NCBI GenBank assembly: GCA_038380795.1
Contig: CM076266.1
Coordinates: 11,368,001 to 11,432,000 of the forward strand
Direction of reading: 5' to 3'
Source: Pyrocephalus nanus
Taxonomy: Eukaryota; Chordata; Aves; Passeriformes; Tyrannidae
Length of the DNA stretch: 64,000 nt
Below, piece by piece: positions 50,696 to 62,550 of the stretch. The notes below the pieces were generated by a model. It was not told the origin of the DNA. It saw nothing but the letters and a program-made list of their open reading frames with translations, and ran no database searches. Position 1 is the first letter of the stretch. Every line of letters starts with the position of its first letter. The translations under genes were made by a program, and so were the position numbers.

Positions 50696-53030
50696 CACTG
50701 ATGATTCCTCTTCTGTTGGTCTTTGAGCCACTGATCACAACATTGACTACATTAATTACCTTCTCTATAATACAGTGTAGAATTCACACATTAGCTTATG
50801 CTTGTCTACAGCAATTACTGATTCTTGTTTTCAGTTGAAATGGCCTCATTGTTCTATACTGCAACACAGTTAACCCCCTTCACTCTAAATTATGTGTTTC
50901 ATAAATGAATAAATGAAAATATAAATCTCATTTTTAATTTCCCTTGGACAATTTTCCAAACATATTTTTCTCTTAGTAATAAAGAAATTGCACTTGGGAA
51001 TTTTCTTTCATGAGATGTTTGTCCATGAATGCTTATTTCAGACCAGGCATGCACTTTAGAAGAGAATTTCTAATACTTGCATCCATTCACATCACAGAGT
51101 GATCTCAGAACACGCAGTGTGGATTCTTTATTCATGAAGCAGAACTGGAAGATGTTTTTCAGTAGCACATCAAATGTGCTTCAGCTCTTAAAGGCATTGA
51201 GTTACATAGATTTGATCACATGCAGTCTGAAATAAAACATCATAAAACACATGCAGTGTAGGCACAGGGTCCAATATAACAAATAAAATCTAATCAAGAG
51301 TAATGCTTGACAGACCCTGAAAAATATAGTGATACACAGTCTCTATGGAGAGTTTAAGAACACTACAAAGAAATTGTTAGCACATATGATGTGGGAGGAT
51401 GGTATTCTCTAGTTCACAGTTTAAATGTAAAACAAAGGCAAAAAATGCTGGAAATTTTTATTAAATCAAAATGGTGGATTTCAAGGAACTAGCAATTAAA
51501 TTATTCATCTTTGGAATTAGGACAAATAATGTAAGAAATTATCAGCTATATTTAGGAAAAAAATCAGACTAGGAAATACATCTGAACATAAATTTTAAAA
51601 ATGAGAAAATATTTTGAAAAATTTTTAAGGCAGAAAATTTTACTATGGAGTTCTCTGGAATTTTACAAAACCCTCTGTTGATGCTTTGGGATCCTTGAGG
51701 CTTACCATTATGATTTAGAATGTTTTAGGAAATATCTATACCTATATGATTCCTTTCTCAACTGGCACCAAGGCAATTACTTTGAACTAACTTGGTACAT
51801 TTTTTAAATGAAATCAAACAGGACTGTGTATATCCACAAATCACAAAGAAAGAGCATGAACTGCACACATCCTGTGTCTCATAACTCTTACACTGCTTGT
51901 GTGACGTGGTGCTCAAATATAATGAAGTTCCAGTTCCTTTGAAAGTCACTGGGATATGATCATTATGCTTGCAAAATCCTTTTAAACTCCTGTAGCCTCA
52001 AGTCCCTCTTTCACTTGTTTCATATTCATTCATAATAAAAATGATTACCTGAAGTGATCTTTAGGCAATCATTCAAGGCCAAATGATACAATTTACATTT
52101 TGAGTGAGCTGTTTACTTCATGCACTCACTTCAAATGAACTGTTTGAGATATAAGGAAGGTCCACAAAACCCAAGTGAAGTATGAATTTTTTTATTCTCT
52201 TCAGTAGGCATTAGATGAAGCTGAATGAGAGCAGGTATCAAACCAAATTCTGTGAAACCGCCTTGATTACCTGCTTGAAAAACAGGGTACAGTTTTGAGC
52301 ATGAGTCAAGAGCATGACCATCTCTTTCATAGATGTGTCAAACTCCATCTTGTTGAAATTTGAAAAGTTCTGAAAAGTACTTCCACTTAAGCAACATTGG
52401 TGTCCTAAGACAAAATATATTTTTGTCCCTCCTAACATATCTGTTTAAAATATTATTAAAATCTTTCCATTTTGGAGACTTTAAAAGTGATCTATTTCAA
52501 TATTTGTAGGACATTTTTCTTAATTCTTAACCTCAACTTCAGTCATTGCTATACTAAGTAAAATGTTTCTCCAAGTCTGTGGAAATGAAGTTTTTATTCT
52601 CTTTCTCTATGTTTTATATCTAAATTTCATATATTTCATATATTTTCATATATTATCACATCTTTGTCTTATTTTCTGTAGCTTAAAGAACCTTGGTTTT
52701 CTCAAATTTTCCTTGTAGCATTCCATTTCTTGCAGACACTTGAGCATCCTTATTGCTGTCAACTCATCCATTCTCAGCTGATCACATAATTCGTAAAAAA
52801 TAGTGATGAAAACTACCCGTAGTCTTCTGACTGAGAATTTTTGATTGCTCAATACAATATAAGATTATTTCTCTTCTTTTATTTCAGGTATTCTACTCAA
52901 ACATGCCAATATGGTGTTTGAATGCTTGCAACAGTCAGACACAATCGGCTTAAGTTTATTTGTTCTACATTCCACATATATGAAAATTATTTTCTTGCCT
53001 ATAGATAAAATTTCACATTTCCATATTAAA
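50696..53030. other. Unique non-coding DNA, no gene seen
   Basis: AT-rich. Contains a short TTTCATATA-type repeat at 52625-52656. The stretch 52640-52860 has the feel of a decayed LINE (phrases such as CACTTGAGCATCCTTATTGC), but I could not match it confidently to any family. No gene was recognised. Confidence 0.55.
52625..52656. repeat. Imperfect (TTTCATATA)n, three copies
   Basis: Three near-identical 9-10-bp units in tandem. A small low-complexity repeat. Confidence 0.8.
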
Positions 53031-53105
53031 TGGTCTAGCAAAAGGTGTCTCTGCCCATGAGCTTGATAGTCCCTTCCAACCCAAACCATTCCATGATTCT
53101 GCGAT
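53031..53105 (+). mobile_element. CR1 LINE 3'-terminal fragment
   Basis: TGGTCTAGCAAAAGGTGTCT, then CTGCCCATG and GTCCCTTCCAACCCAAACCA, ending TTCCATGATTCTGCGAT. This begins at the ORF2 stop region (CR1 normally reads CTGGTCTAG there) and runs to the 3' terminus, with a loss of about 20-30 bases in the middle. Only the 3' UTR is present. Confidence 0.93.
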
Positions 53106-54152
53106 AAGTTGCAACATATATTATCTCAGGACACTTAAATTCTTCTTGATCATTTTAATACAACATATGGAACAACTAATGATGCCATCTGAGCAATTAA
53201 GTAAAGTATTCAACTGAATTGCCAATGAACATTTGTGATACAACCCTCACACAAAAGAAGATATTTGTATACAATCCCGAAGAATAACTATAGTAGGGGT
53301 TTGCACCCATCTAATCAGTTTTCTCTGTACTTTGTTGTCTCAAGTTATTTAAATGCACAATTTGTGAGCTAGTTTGAGAATCTTACTAGCATCATGTGTG
53401 TGTCTACTACTTGTCTATTTACCTATTCCTTTGCTAATTATAGAAGAAAATTAGATTGGCTTTGTGTGACTTTTTCTTGACAAATACATACTGGCAGTTA
53501 ATCATCTCCTGTTATGATCTCCATCAAGGTTGACTCTTACCTTGGGGGAAATGATGTCCATTTCCACCAGAACTACATAACACTTCGTAAAAACTCTGTA
53601 AGCTTTACTTCTCTCTTGTGCTTAGCATAGATGATGCACTTGCCAGCAAGCCCAGCTCCACACAGGCCATGCTCATGGTTGTAACCCTACTGTAATTTCC
53701 TTGGCTAATCCCAAGGTGCTAGTCAGGCATGTGATACATGGGACTGAATACCTAAACTGAAGTACTGTGGTTTGGTTTTTTTAGGTGGGTGGTGAGAATA
53801 TATCATATAACTGTGTGCCTAGCTGCTCCTTGTTACAATGAGATTAAATGGAGTAGATTTTCTGAGCTGATAAATAAAACCAACAAATGCACTATGGAGT
53901 TCTTTGCTGTCCTGAGCCTGCACAGTGTCCCTCCATGATCATTTTGGTGGCTTATTCCCAAATTCAACAGAGAGGATATATGGCAACCTGAGGAGTTAAT
54001 GAAAACAGTGCATTGACAAGGTCCTCTAAAAGGCAGTGGTCTTTTTGTTTAATGTATAACAAATTGACAATCTTGCCTTGTGGATATTAACTAGATAGAA
54101 GCAACACTGTCTTCTTTTGTTTCCAAATGTCCTCTTACATCTCTGCTGCCTT

Positions 54153-54200
54153 ACGTGCACACACACACTCCACACACACATTCACACAAATGTACACATC
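54153..54200. repeat. Imperfect (CA)n repeat
   Basis: Two CA runs separated by CTC, then decaying CACA units. An ordinary microsatellite. Confidence 0.88.
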
Positions 54201-54451
54201 TACTACAAAATTTTTTGTTGCAAACCCCACCAGCTACAGATATTAGACCTGCCACTGTTCTAGGTTATGTTAATAGCATGTAATTTTTTGTAACCCTTCC
54301 TCTGTCTGGGAACTGAAAATAAGCCGGCCCAACCCATAGCCTTGATTTTCCAGGCTTCCTTTCTCACTAGCATCCATTTTTTCAAATCCAGGCACTTGAA
54401 AAAAAACTAAATAATGTCATTGCTCTCAAACTGTTATTTCTATTTTTTCAG

Positions 54452-54484
54452 ACAGGAGTTGTACATCTTTGTCAATGATGATAA
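54452..54484 (+). other. Microexon-like segment, 33 nt
   Basis: A strong acceptor (ATTTCTATTTTTTCAG) and a donor GATAA followed by GTATGT enclose 33 bases. One frame reads QELYIFVNDD, and a second frame is also open. Its length is a multiple of three. It resembles neuronal microexons in form only; chance is likely. Confidence 0.13.
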
Positions 54485-56797
54485 GTATGTTAGCCAGCTA
54501 ATTACAGTTGACCTTTTCAATGGCCAAAATAATGATTTAAATATTTAAAGAAAAATAACAACAAAGGTCTCAGAACTGTCCTATGACAGTTTGTGTTTTT
54601 TTTTGACACAGCCAAGTAACAGTTTTCTTTGTTTTTCATTTTTATACTAATGCAAGACTTTCCTCTTATGTTTTTATGTCCAGTGCTAAATGCACTTTTG
54701 AGCTTTGTCTTCCTGAGTGTTCTTACATATTTAGACTAAATGTATTCATAGTCATGATTTCATATATCTCTTTGCTTAAAGATCTTCCTTCCCAAAGTTT
54801 AAGCCCCTCTCTGGAAGTCTTTGTAGACCACAATATTATCCTCTCTCAGCCTTTGTTTTGCTAGACTGTAAAGGTCACACGCTACTGGCTCACACTTTGA
54901 TGACAGATACTGCATTCCCTCATTCATTGAAGTACCTTGTCTCAGCACCTGTTCCACTTTGAGTTCACCTTTCCTTTTGATCCCTGGCAAACCCAGTCTC
55001 CAGACCCACCGCTGTTCCTCAGGCAGAAGCCCTCTTGACTTTCTTCTAAGACAGTTGATTATCTTTTGCATTTGTTTTTAGACATGAATTTATATCCATG
55101 CACTTTGAATGTAATCCTTTTTATTTTTTCCAGGGAGGTTGTTTTAATGAAAAGGATGAGGAATATATCCACTTAGCAATCAGGATAAAATAAGATAACA
55201 TTACAGCTTGATACAGTCCAGATGTATTTTTCTGACTGTTATTTTTCACACAGAGATGTTTTGACCTTGTTTCATTTAAATTTTCTACCTAAATCATTTT
55301 GAGATGGCTGGCTATATCCAAGCCACATTCAGAGGACCATCTGTATGTTGAAAAGCAAACAGAACAAAAAAACACATCAAAATTTTTTTAAAGCACAATC
55401 TCATGAAGTTTTCGAATTTTCAGGACCAACTCTAGCAGGCTGTCCAAAGAAACTATACTCACTCTCTGAACTTGATTTTTCCAGCTGAATACTAATGAAT
55501 CTTATTTGGTTTTTAGTCACGTCTTCAGTGTGTAAAGTGTCATTTGATGTTTAAGTAATAACTTCACATTTAGACGCGTTGCAATTTACATCCTTATGTC
55601 ACAATATTTTAATGGATTTACTTCTAAGAGTAATGGTTGACCTTTAAATAAACAAGTATGATGTGATTGAAAGAATCAAAGTTCAATTTTATTGTTATGT
55701 TATGTATGGATAAATTGCACAAGATTATGATATGGTAAGCAACATTGGAAAAGGGCTGTATTTCATTTTGTTTCTTCAAAAGTTTAAAGATTCAAGTCCT
55801 GGCGGATGAAATTGAAAAATCTATCATTTTTACTTACACCTATATATATGTAAAGTGCACATTTCATTTATGTTCTTCTTGAAAGTTTATATATTACATA
55901 TAATAAATAGATGATAAAAATATACTTATTAATGAGGATGACAAATGAATCGCATAATTTAGTTTAATCATCCTTACTTTTCTTCCACAGTAGACATTTT
56001 TTTTTTAAATGAATTTACTGAATATTTAGAAGGGTAATTCCAGAGTTTTGGGCTCCTCCTGAGTTCATTTTAACTTCCACTACAAAAAATGTCAAAATTC
56101 AAGATAGTAAAGCCTTTTGAGCTTAAAATCTGCTTTACTATTTACCAGTTAAATTAAAATTTCTTTTTTTTTTTTGTTTTGCTTTATTTGTCTTAGAAGT
56201 CTGAAAATACTTACTAGGATGCTTAATGGAATGGGAAATTAAATAAAACAAATAAAATAAATCTATTATTCTATATTAACCTCTACACTCCTCAACTATT
56301 GACTCAGGTTACATTTGATTTCCTTCCTGAACAAATCCATTCTCATAAATGCACAGAGCATTAAAAAAATCCTCAGTTTTATCTTCTCTCCCTGAAACCT
56401 GTGAGACTCCTGTGATGAGGATATGTGTAAATGCATGGTCAGCTGTTCATACTCAATCTACTGAGGTACTGAACTGAAGGAAGATGAGTTGTTCATCATG
56501 CCACTGGTACTACATTTAAACTATCAGGATATGTTCCTTAAAAAAATAGTCAATAATAAATAAAGGAAATAATATGTATTTGAGAACATCCTTTAGGTTT
56601 GCAACATCTCTTAGTATTTTATCTTATGGATGTTAGAGAGCAATACCTCTCATTTAAGGATACAGAAAATCATTACATGCTTCCCATGACTCCCACGCTT
56701 GGAGCCTTCCACTTCTGACTGAGGTACAGTGCTCACATTCAATCTTTACAGTAGCTACTGAGGAGTTTCAATAGTTAGAAGGGGGCAGTACTTGCTC

Positions 56798-56829
56798 ATA
56801 AGGAGTGAACTTACACATAAGGAGTGAAT
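56798..56829. repeat. Direct repeat CATAAGGAGTGAA, 19-bp period
   Basis: Two perfect 13-bp copies, at 56798-56810 and 56817-56829. A small local duplication. Confidence 0.85.
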
Positions 56830-56944
56830 TTGTCACTTAAAGTATGCACAGGAAGAAATATCTCTGATAAACAACTGACTTATGGCTGCAACAGCACTTG
56901 AAACTGAATAGCTCACAACAGATCAAACAGCACATTCTTTTTTA

Positions 56945-56978
56945 AAAAACAATAACAACAAAACAAAACAAAACAAAG
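56945..56978. repeat. (CAAAA)n simple repeat
   Basis: Four to five CAAAA units preceded by CAATAACAAC. An ordinary low-complexity sequence. Confidence 0.9.
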
Positions 56979-58057
56979 CCCATCAACCTACTTCCCCACT
57001 CCCTTTCACACAGAAAATTTCTTCAAATCAAACTGAAAAACTGGAAACTAAGGAAAAAGATTTTCTAAATATACAAAGAAAGCTTTGGTGAAGTGTCAGA
57101 TGTTAGAATTCGTTTAAGCTTTCAGAAGGGAACCATGATGATACTCCCTGTCAAGTTCAAATGAAGATCTTTTACCGAAAGAGATAAACTCTCCCTGCTT
57201 TAATTTGAAAAAGCCTGTCATGATTTAATGAATCAAGGGAAGCTGGATGGACTGTTTCTTAGGAATCCTGTAACTCTTCCAGCTGATGAATCAGTTAATG
57301 AAAAAATGAAAACACACACATTTTTCATCCTTTTTTGCCTTTCAAGAGGCTAGTAATGATGTGACCACTGATTCATACTGGGCCATAAACATCAGTTTAT
57401 ATTGTTGCTGGCTAACAGCAATCAAACTGTCACTGACCCCACCAGATTGCCTGCCACTGTGAGAAGACATGACAATCTAGACAAATTATAACTCTTTAAG
57501 AATAGCAGAAGGAGTTCTGTGCTGAATGCAAAAGAGATTAAAAAATGTACATTCAAGGAGATCCACATCAGTGTTAGTGAAATTTACGTAATAATAATAT
57601 TAATGTTAACACAGGAATTTATTTGACATAAAAATTTCTGCTCTCAAAAACACAATTTCTCAAAATGACTGAGAAAATCTAATAGTCTAAATATGTCAGA
57701 TAGATCTTAGTTGTTTAAAAGTAGTGCCCTGGATTTAGAGTTTTTAGTATTGTAAGTTCACGAGGAAATAAAGATTTAAATATTGTCATGCAGCCAATAT
57801 ACAAAAATCCTAAAGCGTTAAGTTAGATGTTTTAAAATATGCTTAAGCAAACTGAAAATAAAGACTTCTTAAAGCTGGGTCTAACTTTATACCACAGTTT
57901 ATGATACAAAAGGTTTTCAGTTGGCACTGCTAGTGAACATGACAGACATTTTGATTCTGCATCTAGCATTCTTCTGCTAGTACAATTCTGTTAGCATTTT
58001 TATATTCTTGGCATTTTTAACATTAAAGATAAATTCATACTATTTTGTTTCCTGCAG

Positions 58058-58178
58058 CAAATGTTTATGGAAGCAACACACAGTGTGGGTCACGTTCTAT
58101 TGCCAAGGAGCATATGCTGCAAATAAAAAAGAAAAGCATGAATTTGTATTTAACACTAGGAATCTAGAAGTTCTCCCA
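58058..58178 (+). other. Exon-like segment, 121 nt
   Basis: Acceptor ACTATTTTGTTTCCTGCAG is a close match to consensus. One frame stays open for 40 codons (beginning KCLWKQHTVWVTFYC) up to a donor-like CTCCCA followed by GTAAAG. The phases fit those of the segments at 54452 and 62479. No domain is recognised. The donor is only moderate; chance is possible. Confidence 0.18.
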
Positions 58179-60229
58179 GTAAAGATATTCCACTAGAAAT
58201 AAAAATGCTGCATGGTTCCTGCAGAAATTATATACGTAATACTAAGGGTGGAATAGCATATTTCTATATTTTCAACATCTGTCTTCAAATACCCCTATTT
58301 AGCAGTATGTTGCAATGATTTACCAACAATTAGGATTTTTCCCCCTGGCACTTCGGCTGTTGCATAATGCATAATAAAGTAGATAGAGAATGTGTACAAA
58401 GTCTTTTGTCTCTAGCTTTCTGATTTATATCGAGACCAAGACAGACGTGATTTGTGACGAAAAATTACAGTCTTTCTTGCCCTTATCTGCCCAGCCCAGA
58501 AGCTGGCCATAGATCCAGTCAGTAGTGCAGCTATAGGGTGGGGCTGTGTTTGGTTGCCGTGCTAGAGCATCCCATAATGTGATCCATACACTTGGGATAA
58601 GAGAAGTGATCGATCACACTGATGACTCTATTTCATTCCTTCTGCTGTGTAAAGGGTTATGTGCCTTCATCTTTAACCCCAAACAACCCAAAAAAGCAGA
58701 TATTCAAGGAGGAAGGTCTGTTACCACAAATTATTTGAGTGGAGCACCAAGAGAAGGTAAATTATTCTTTGTAAACTGCTAGAGATCAACTCTGTTGATA
58801 CCATAAAATCAGAAATGGTACTCAACTGCAGCTTTTCATCTCAAGCAACCTCATGGGCATAATGTAGAGAAAAGACTGGATTCCCCCTTACGAAGCTGTA
58901 TATCTGCCTGAAGATGAAAGTCTTCCCACATGTGAGATCATTGAGGAGGAATGATTGCCAACCTAAACAGCAGCGTGTGATGTTATATTTGAGAAGTTCA
59001 TTCAGATTTGGGAATAGGAGGCAAATCTTTTTCCTTTTAATGTTGAAAACAATAAATTTATTAACATTTGCACATTACTGTACCTACTAAATTCTCAAAT
59101 ATAGGAGATATTTTCTTTTTTTTTCCTGTTTTTTTTTTGTACTTGTTCTCCTATACTTTTTGCCTGTAAGTATAAACAGTCTCAGAAAGGCACACAGATA
59201 AATTATAAACTGATTCCTAGAAGGATTCCACTTTTCAAGAAAGAAACATATTACACACCACTATACCACAGCTGTGAGTTTTAATGTGGGCAGGGAAAGG
59301 GATTTGTCTCATTCAAAGTCTGAGGGTAGAATGAATCTTGATTTGGAATAATGTACCTACAGTGCTAAGCATAACGTTATCTACTTTTAACATATTAATT
59401 CAAAAGCAAAATAGTATTACACATTACAGATATTATGGACCATTAGACAAGTATCTGTCTATGCATTTTATAAATACTAAGCAAAAATTTCAGTGAATTA
59501 TTTGAGTCAATAGTTAATCATAGTCTACAATTGTTATTAATTTTCATAACCCAGGAACAAGTCAGATTCACATCTGTGTCTCTACCTGGCTTAAAGGTAT
59601 TTCCCATGTGGTCTGACTCCTAGTTACATTTTATATGTAGGTTCAACAATGAATTTAATTATAGTAAGCTCATTAGGAATAGAGCCATTGCTTATCTTAA
59701 GTTCTGTAACATAGTGTATATTTGCAGCACCGTATAAGCAGTATTTAATAATTAATTCTCTGTACTCTGTCATATTAATGTGAAAGCATAAAAGGATTAT
59801 CAGAGGTAGGGAATGCTTTATACTTCTGTGAAGAATACAGACAATGAGTCTCTTTGTAAATGAGAATGGGAAATTAAAGCCTGATGAAATGTGACCTTTT
59901 TTGTTTCTTTCAAACATTTTAGAGGTGGATAGTGACTTATCATAAGACTACTTTTTTAGTCCTATATCAGGTTTGCCTTCTCTTCGGATAGTGGCTGATG
60001 ATGGTGGAAGAATAGGCAAATAGTTCCAGAAATAGTTATTAAAAGATCAAATATCTCTAATAATTTTATTACTCTAGACTTGATCAAACGTGTCGATGGC
60101 CAAATATCAGCTAAATAGGTAGAGTTTGGGTGATTATATGGGCTAAGAAGAAAATAGCCTGCAAAACTAGTAAATTGTTGGTGTAGCTTGGGAAGAGCCC
60201 AGAAAATAAGTTTTCCCTAATTTTCTCTC

Positions 60230-60276
60230 TAGCTTTCCTTTCTTTCCTCCCTCCCTCCTTCCTTCCTTTTTTTTAT
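60230..60276. repeat. Polypyrimidine tract (CTTT/CCCT/CCTT)n
   Basis: Almost uninterrupted C/T sequence with TTCC and CCTC units. A simple repeat with triplex-forming potential. Confidence 0.88.
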
Positions 60277-62478
60277 TGTCTTCTCTATCAAAATTTATTC
60301 AATGGCAAGCTATATCACCAAAAATATAAAATCTTTAAAGCTTCAGGATTTTATGTGAGAGGGCAGTGTTAAATTTAGACTATGATCAGTGAGCAGCTAG
60401 AAAAGCGTTTTTTTTTAGTTGGAAAGTGGTTAAAAAGCAGAAAAAAGTAGGCACAAATGACATTTCCATGAGCACGAATTGATGCAATGTGTTCAGGTCA
60501 GAAAAAATGTGTATCACTGTACATTTCCAGCATGAAGCTGACATTTCTGTCATACTGCAAAGAAATTTAAAGTGACATTCTTTTATTTTGCAAAGAGACA
60601 GCTGCTATAGTTCCCAGCTGAAAATTGGCCTCAGCTGGCATGTAATAAATGGGAAAACATGTAGATAATAGTCATGAACTAGTGAGCATTGCTGCCTGAC
60701 CAGTTATCAAATTGCTGATAAGCTGTACTTTCAGCTGCACCTCCAGATGACACCCATGCTCTTTTCTGGTTTTGTCTCTTATAACTAACATTTTAAATAG
60801 AATTATGATTTAGTGCATATTATGGCCTAGCTGTACACCATTGTACCTTTGGTGTAACAAAGCTGATGAATATGTTTTTAAAAGAAAATATAACATTCCT
60901 TGAAGAATTTTTTTCCCCTAGTAAGTATCAGGAAACTGTCAAAAAGTAAGTTCCCTCTCAAAAACCAAGTGCAAATGCAGATATCTGCTCTTATCTAGCT
61001 CAGTCCTGTGAACAAAACCTGTCAGGAATTTTGTAGCAAACTGCTTCTTTGTGAAGAATGATGCTCTGTCAAAACTGAAGTATTGCATGGAGATGGATTG
61101 ATTTTGATGCACTTTCACCAAAGCAGAGGTTGGCTGGGAGTTCAGATTTCAAGGTAACAGTGCCAGGCCACTTCTGCCCTGACAATAAATATGACTAACC
61201 TTTCTACTGCCTGTAGCTGGGCCCTTGTAAACTTGCAGCCCATTATTCACCTGTAACTCTTGGGGATACTGGTATAGTGGGAATTGCCCCAGGGAGTAGC
61301 AAGATTTTCCTCCTGTAGAAAATTGTATGCACTGATTAGTCCTAATTTCAAGAATTAGAAGGTGATGGTTGAAGGAATGAAGCAGAAATTATTCACCAGT
61401 TGATTTCAGACCTCTAAGAATCTCTCTTTATTATAAATTATTTACGTGGTGACGGATTAGGAATACCACCTCTTATATTTCTGTTGAAGTAATTCAAATA
61501 ATACTGAGGATGTAATTTGACTTTCAGGTGACAACATCTTTCTTGTCCAGACTTTCTCTTTTGCCGTGTTGGGTTTGAACTTCTTGTTCTCTTCTTCATA
61601 GTCTTCTGCAGCTCTGTGCTCAGCTTCCTTTTCACTCAGCGTAGTTGTTCCTGCTTTTTCCTCCCAGTCTTATACTCACACTGGGCCACATCTCATAGTA
61701 AAATCTCAGTCATTTCTGGTTGAGATCATGGCTCTTTCGCTGGAACTCTGCCAGGTGTGATCATTCTTTCTCTGCATCTTTATTCAGGACTTTATTTGGT
61801 TTTCCCACCTAAAGGCAACCACAACTAAAAATATTGTGCAAAAATGTGAAAAGTAATCAATGAGTATAAGCCCTTGAGTCTAGTGTTTCATGTCAACCTG
61901 TTGCCTTCAGATGTCTTGGCTAAGCCAGTGAGAAACACTATGTAAGAGTGGTATTTATTACTTTTGCATATACCCACAAGAAAAAACAACAGCTCAGCTA
62001 CTTATAGAAATGTGCAGAAAAAAGGGATTCTCTCTAAAGAATGTATTCATGTCATGTCTAATAAATATCAGAATGAAAACATAATTTAGGTCTTAATATA
62101 GTTTTTGTTAATTGATCAGGTGAATTTTCTGGAATTCTGAAACTAAATGAAAGAGAGAGATATAGGGAAATAATATTAGGCAGAAAAACAAAGAAATGGT
62201 GAATTTAATAGAATCAGTTTTATTATTGTAATATATTGGTGTCTTGAAATTAGAAGTTTTATCATGTCTCTTCTTGACCACTGAAGGTGGTCAATGATGT
62301 CTTTACCAAACCAGAAATAAAATCATCATCAGTTTTATGAAGTCTATTTACATTTGCAGTCTGAAATTCTCTGATCCATTTTTATTACCTTAGTAAATTC
62401 TCTGCAAATTTGGTTGAGTTTTGTTTGTTTGTTTTAATAATTTTTTTTATCTTTTTTTTTTCTTCTTCTTCTCATCAG

Positions 62479-62550
62479 ACCATAACTGGAATACTCACAA
62501 GAATGGCAACTAGAAATGATGGACTTAAGGGAGGAATTTTTCTCTGCAGA
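62479..62550 (+). other. Exon-like segment, 72 nt
   Basis: A long T/C tract ending CTTCTTCTTCTCATCAG precedes 72 bases (24 codons, including GILTRMATRNDGLKGG) and a donor-like TGCAGA followed by GTAACC. The length is a multiple of three. No family is recognised. A random 72-nt window is open in a given frame fairly often, so only the acceptor strength makes this notable. Confidence 0.17.

Noticed and set aside
52640..52860. Decayed LINE or L3-like sequence
   Set aside because: Phrases feel LINE-like but could not be aligned by eye to a specific family; needs a profile search.
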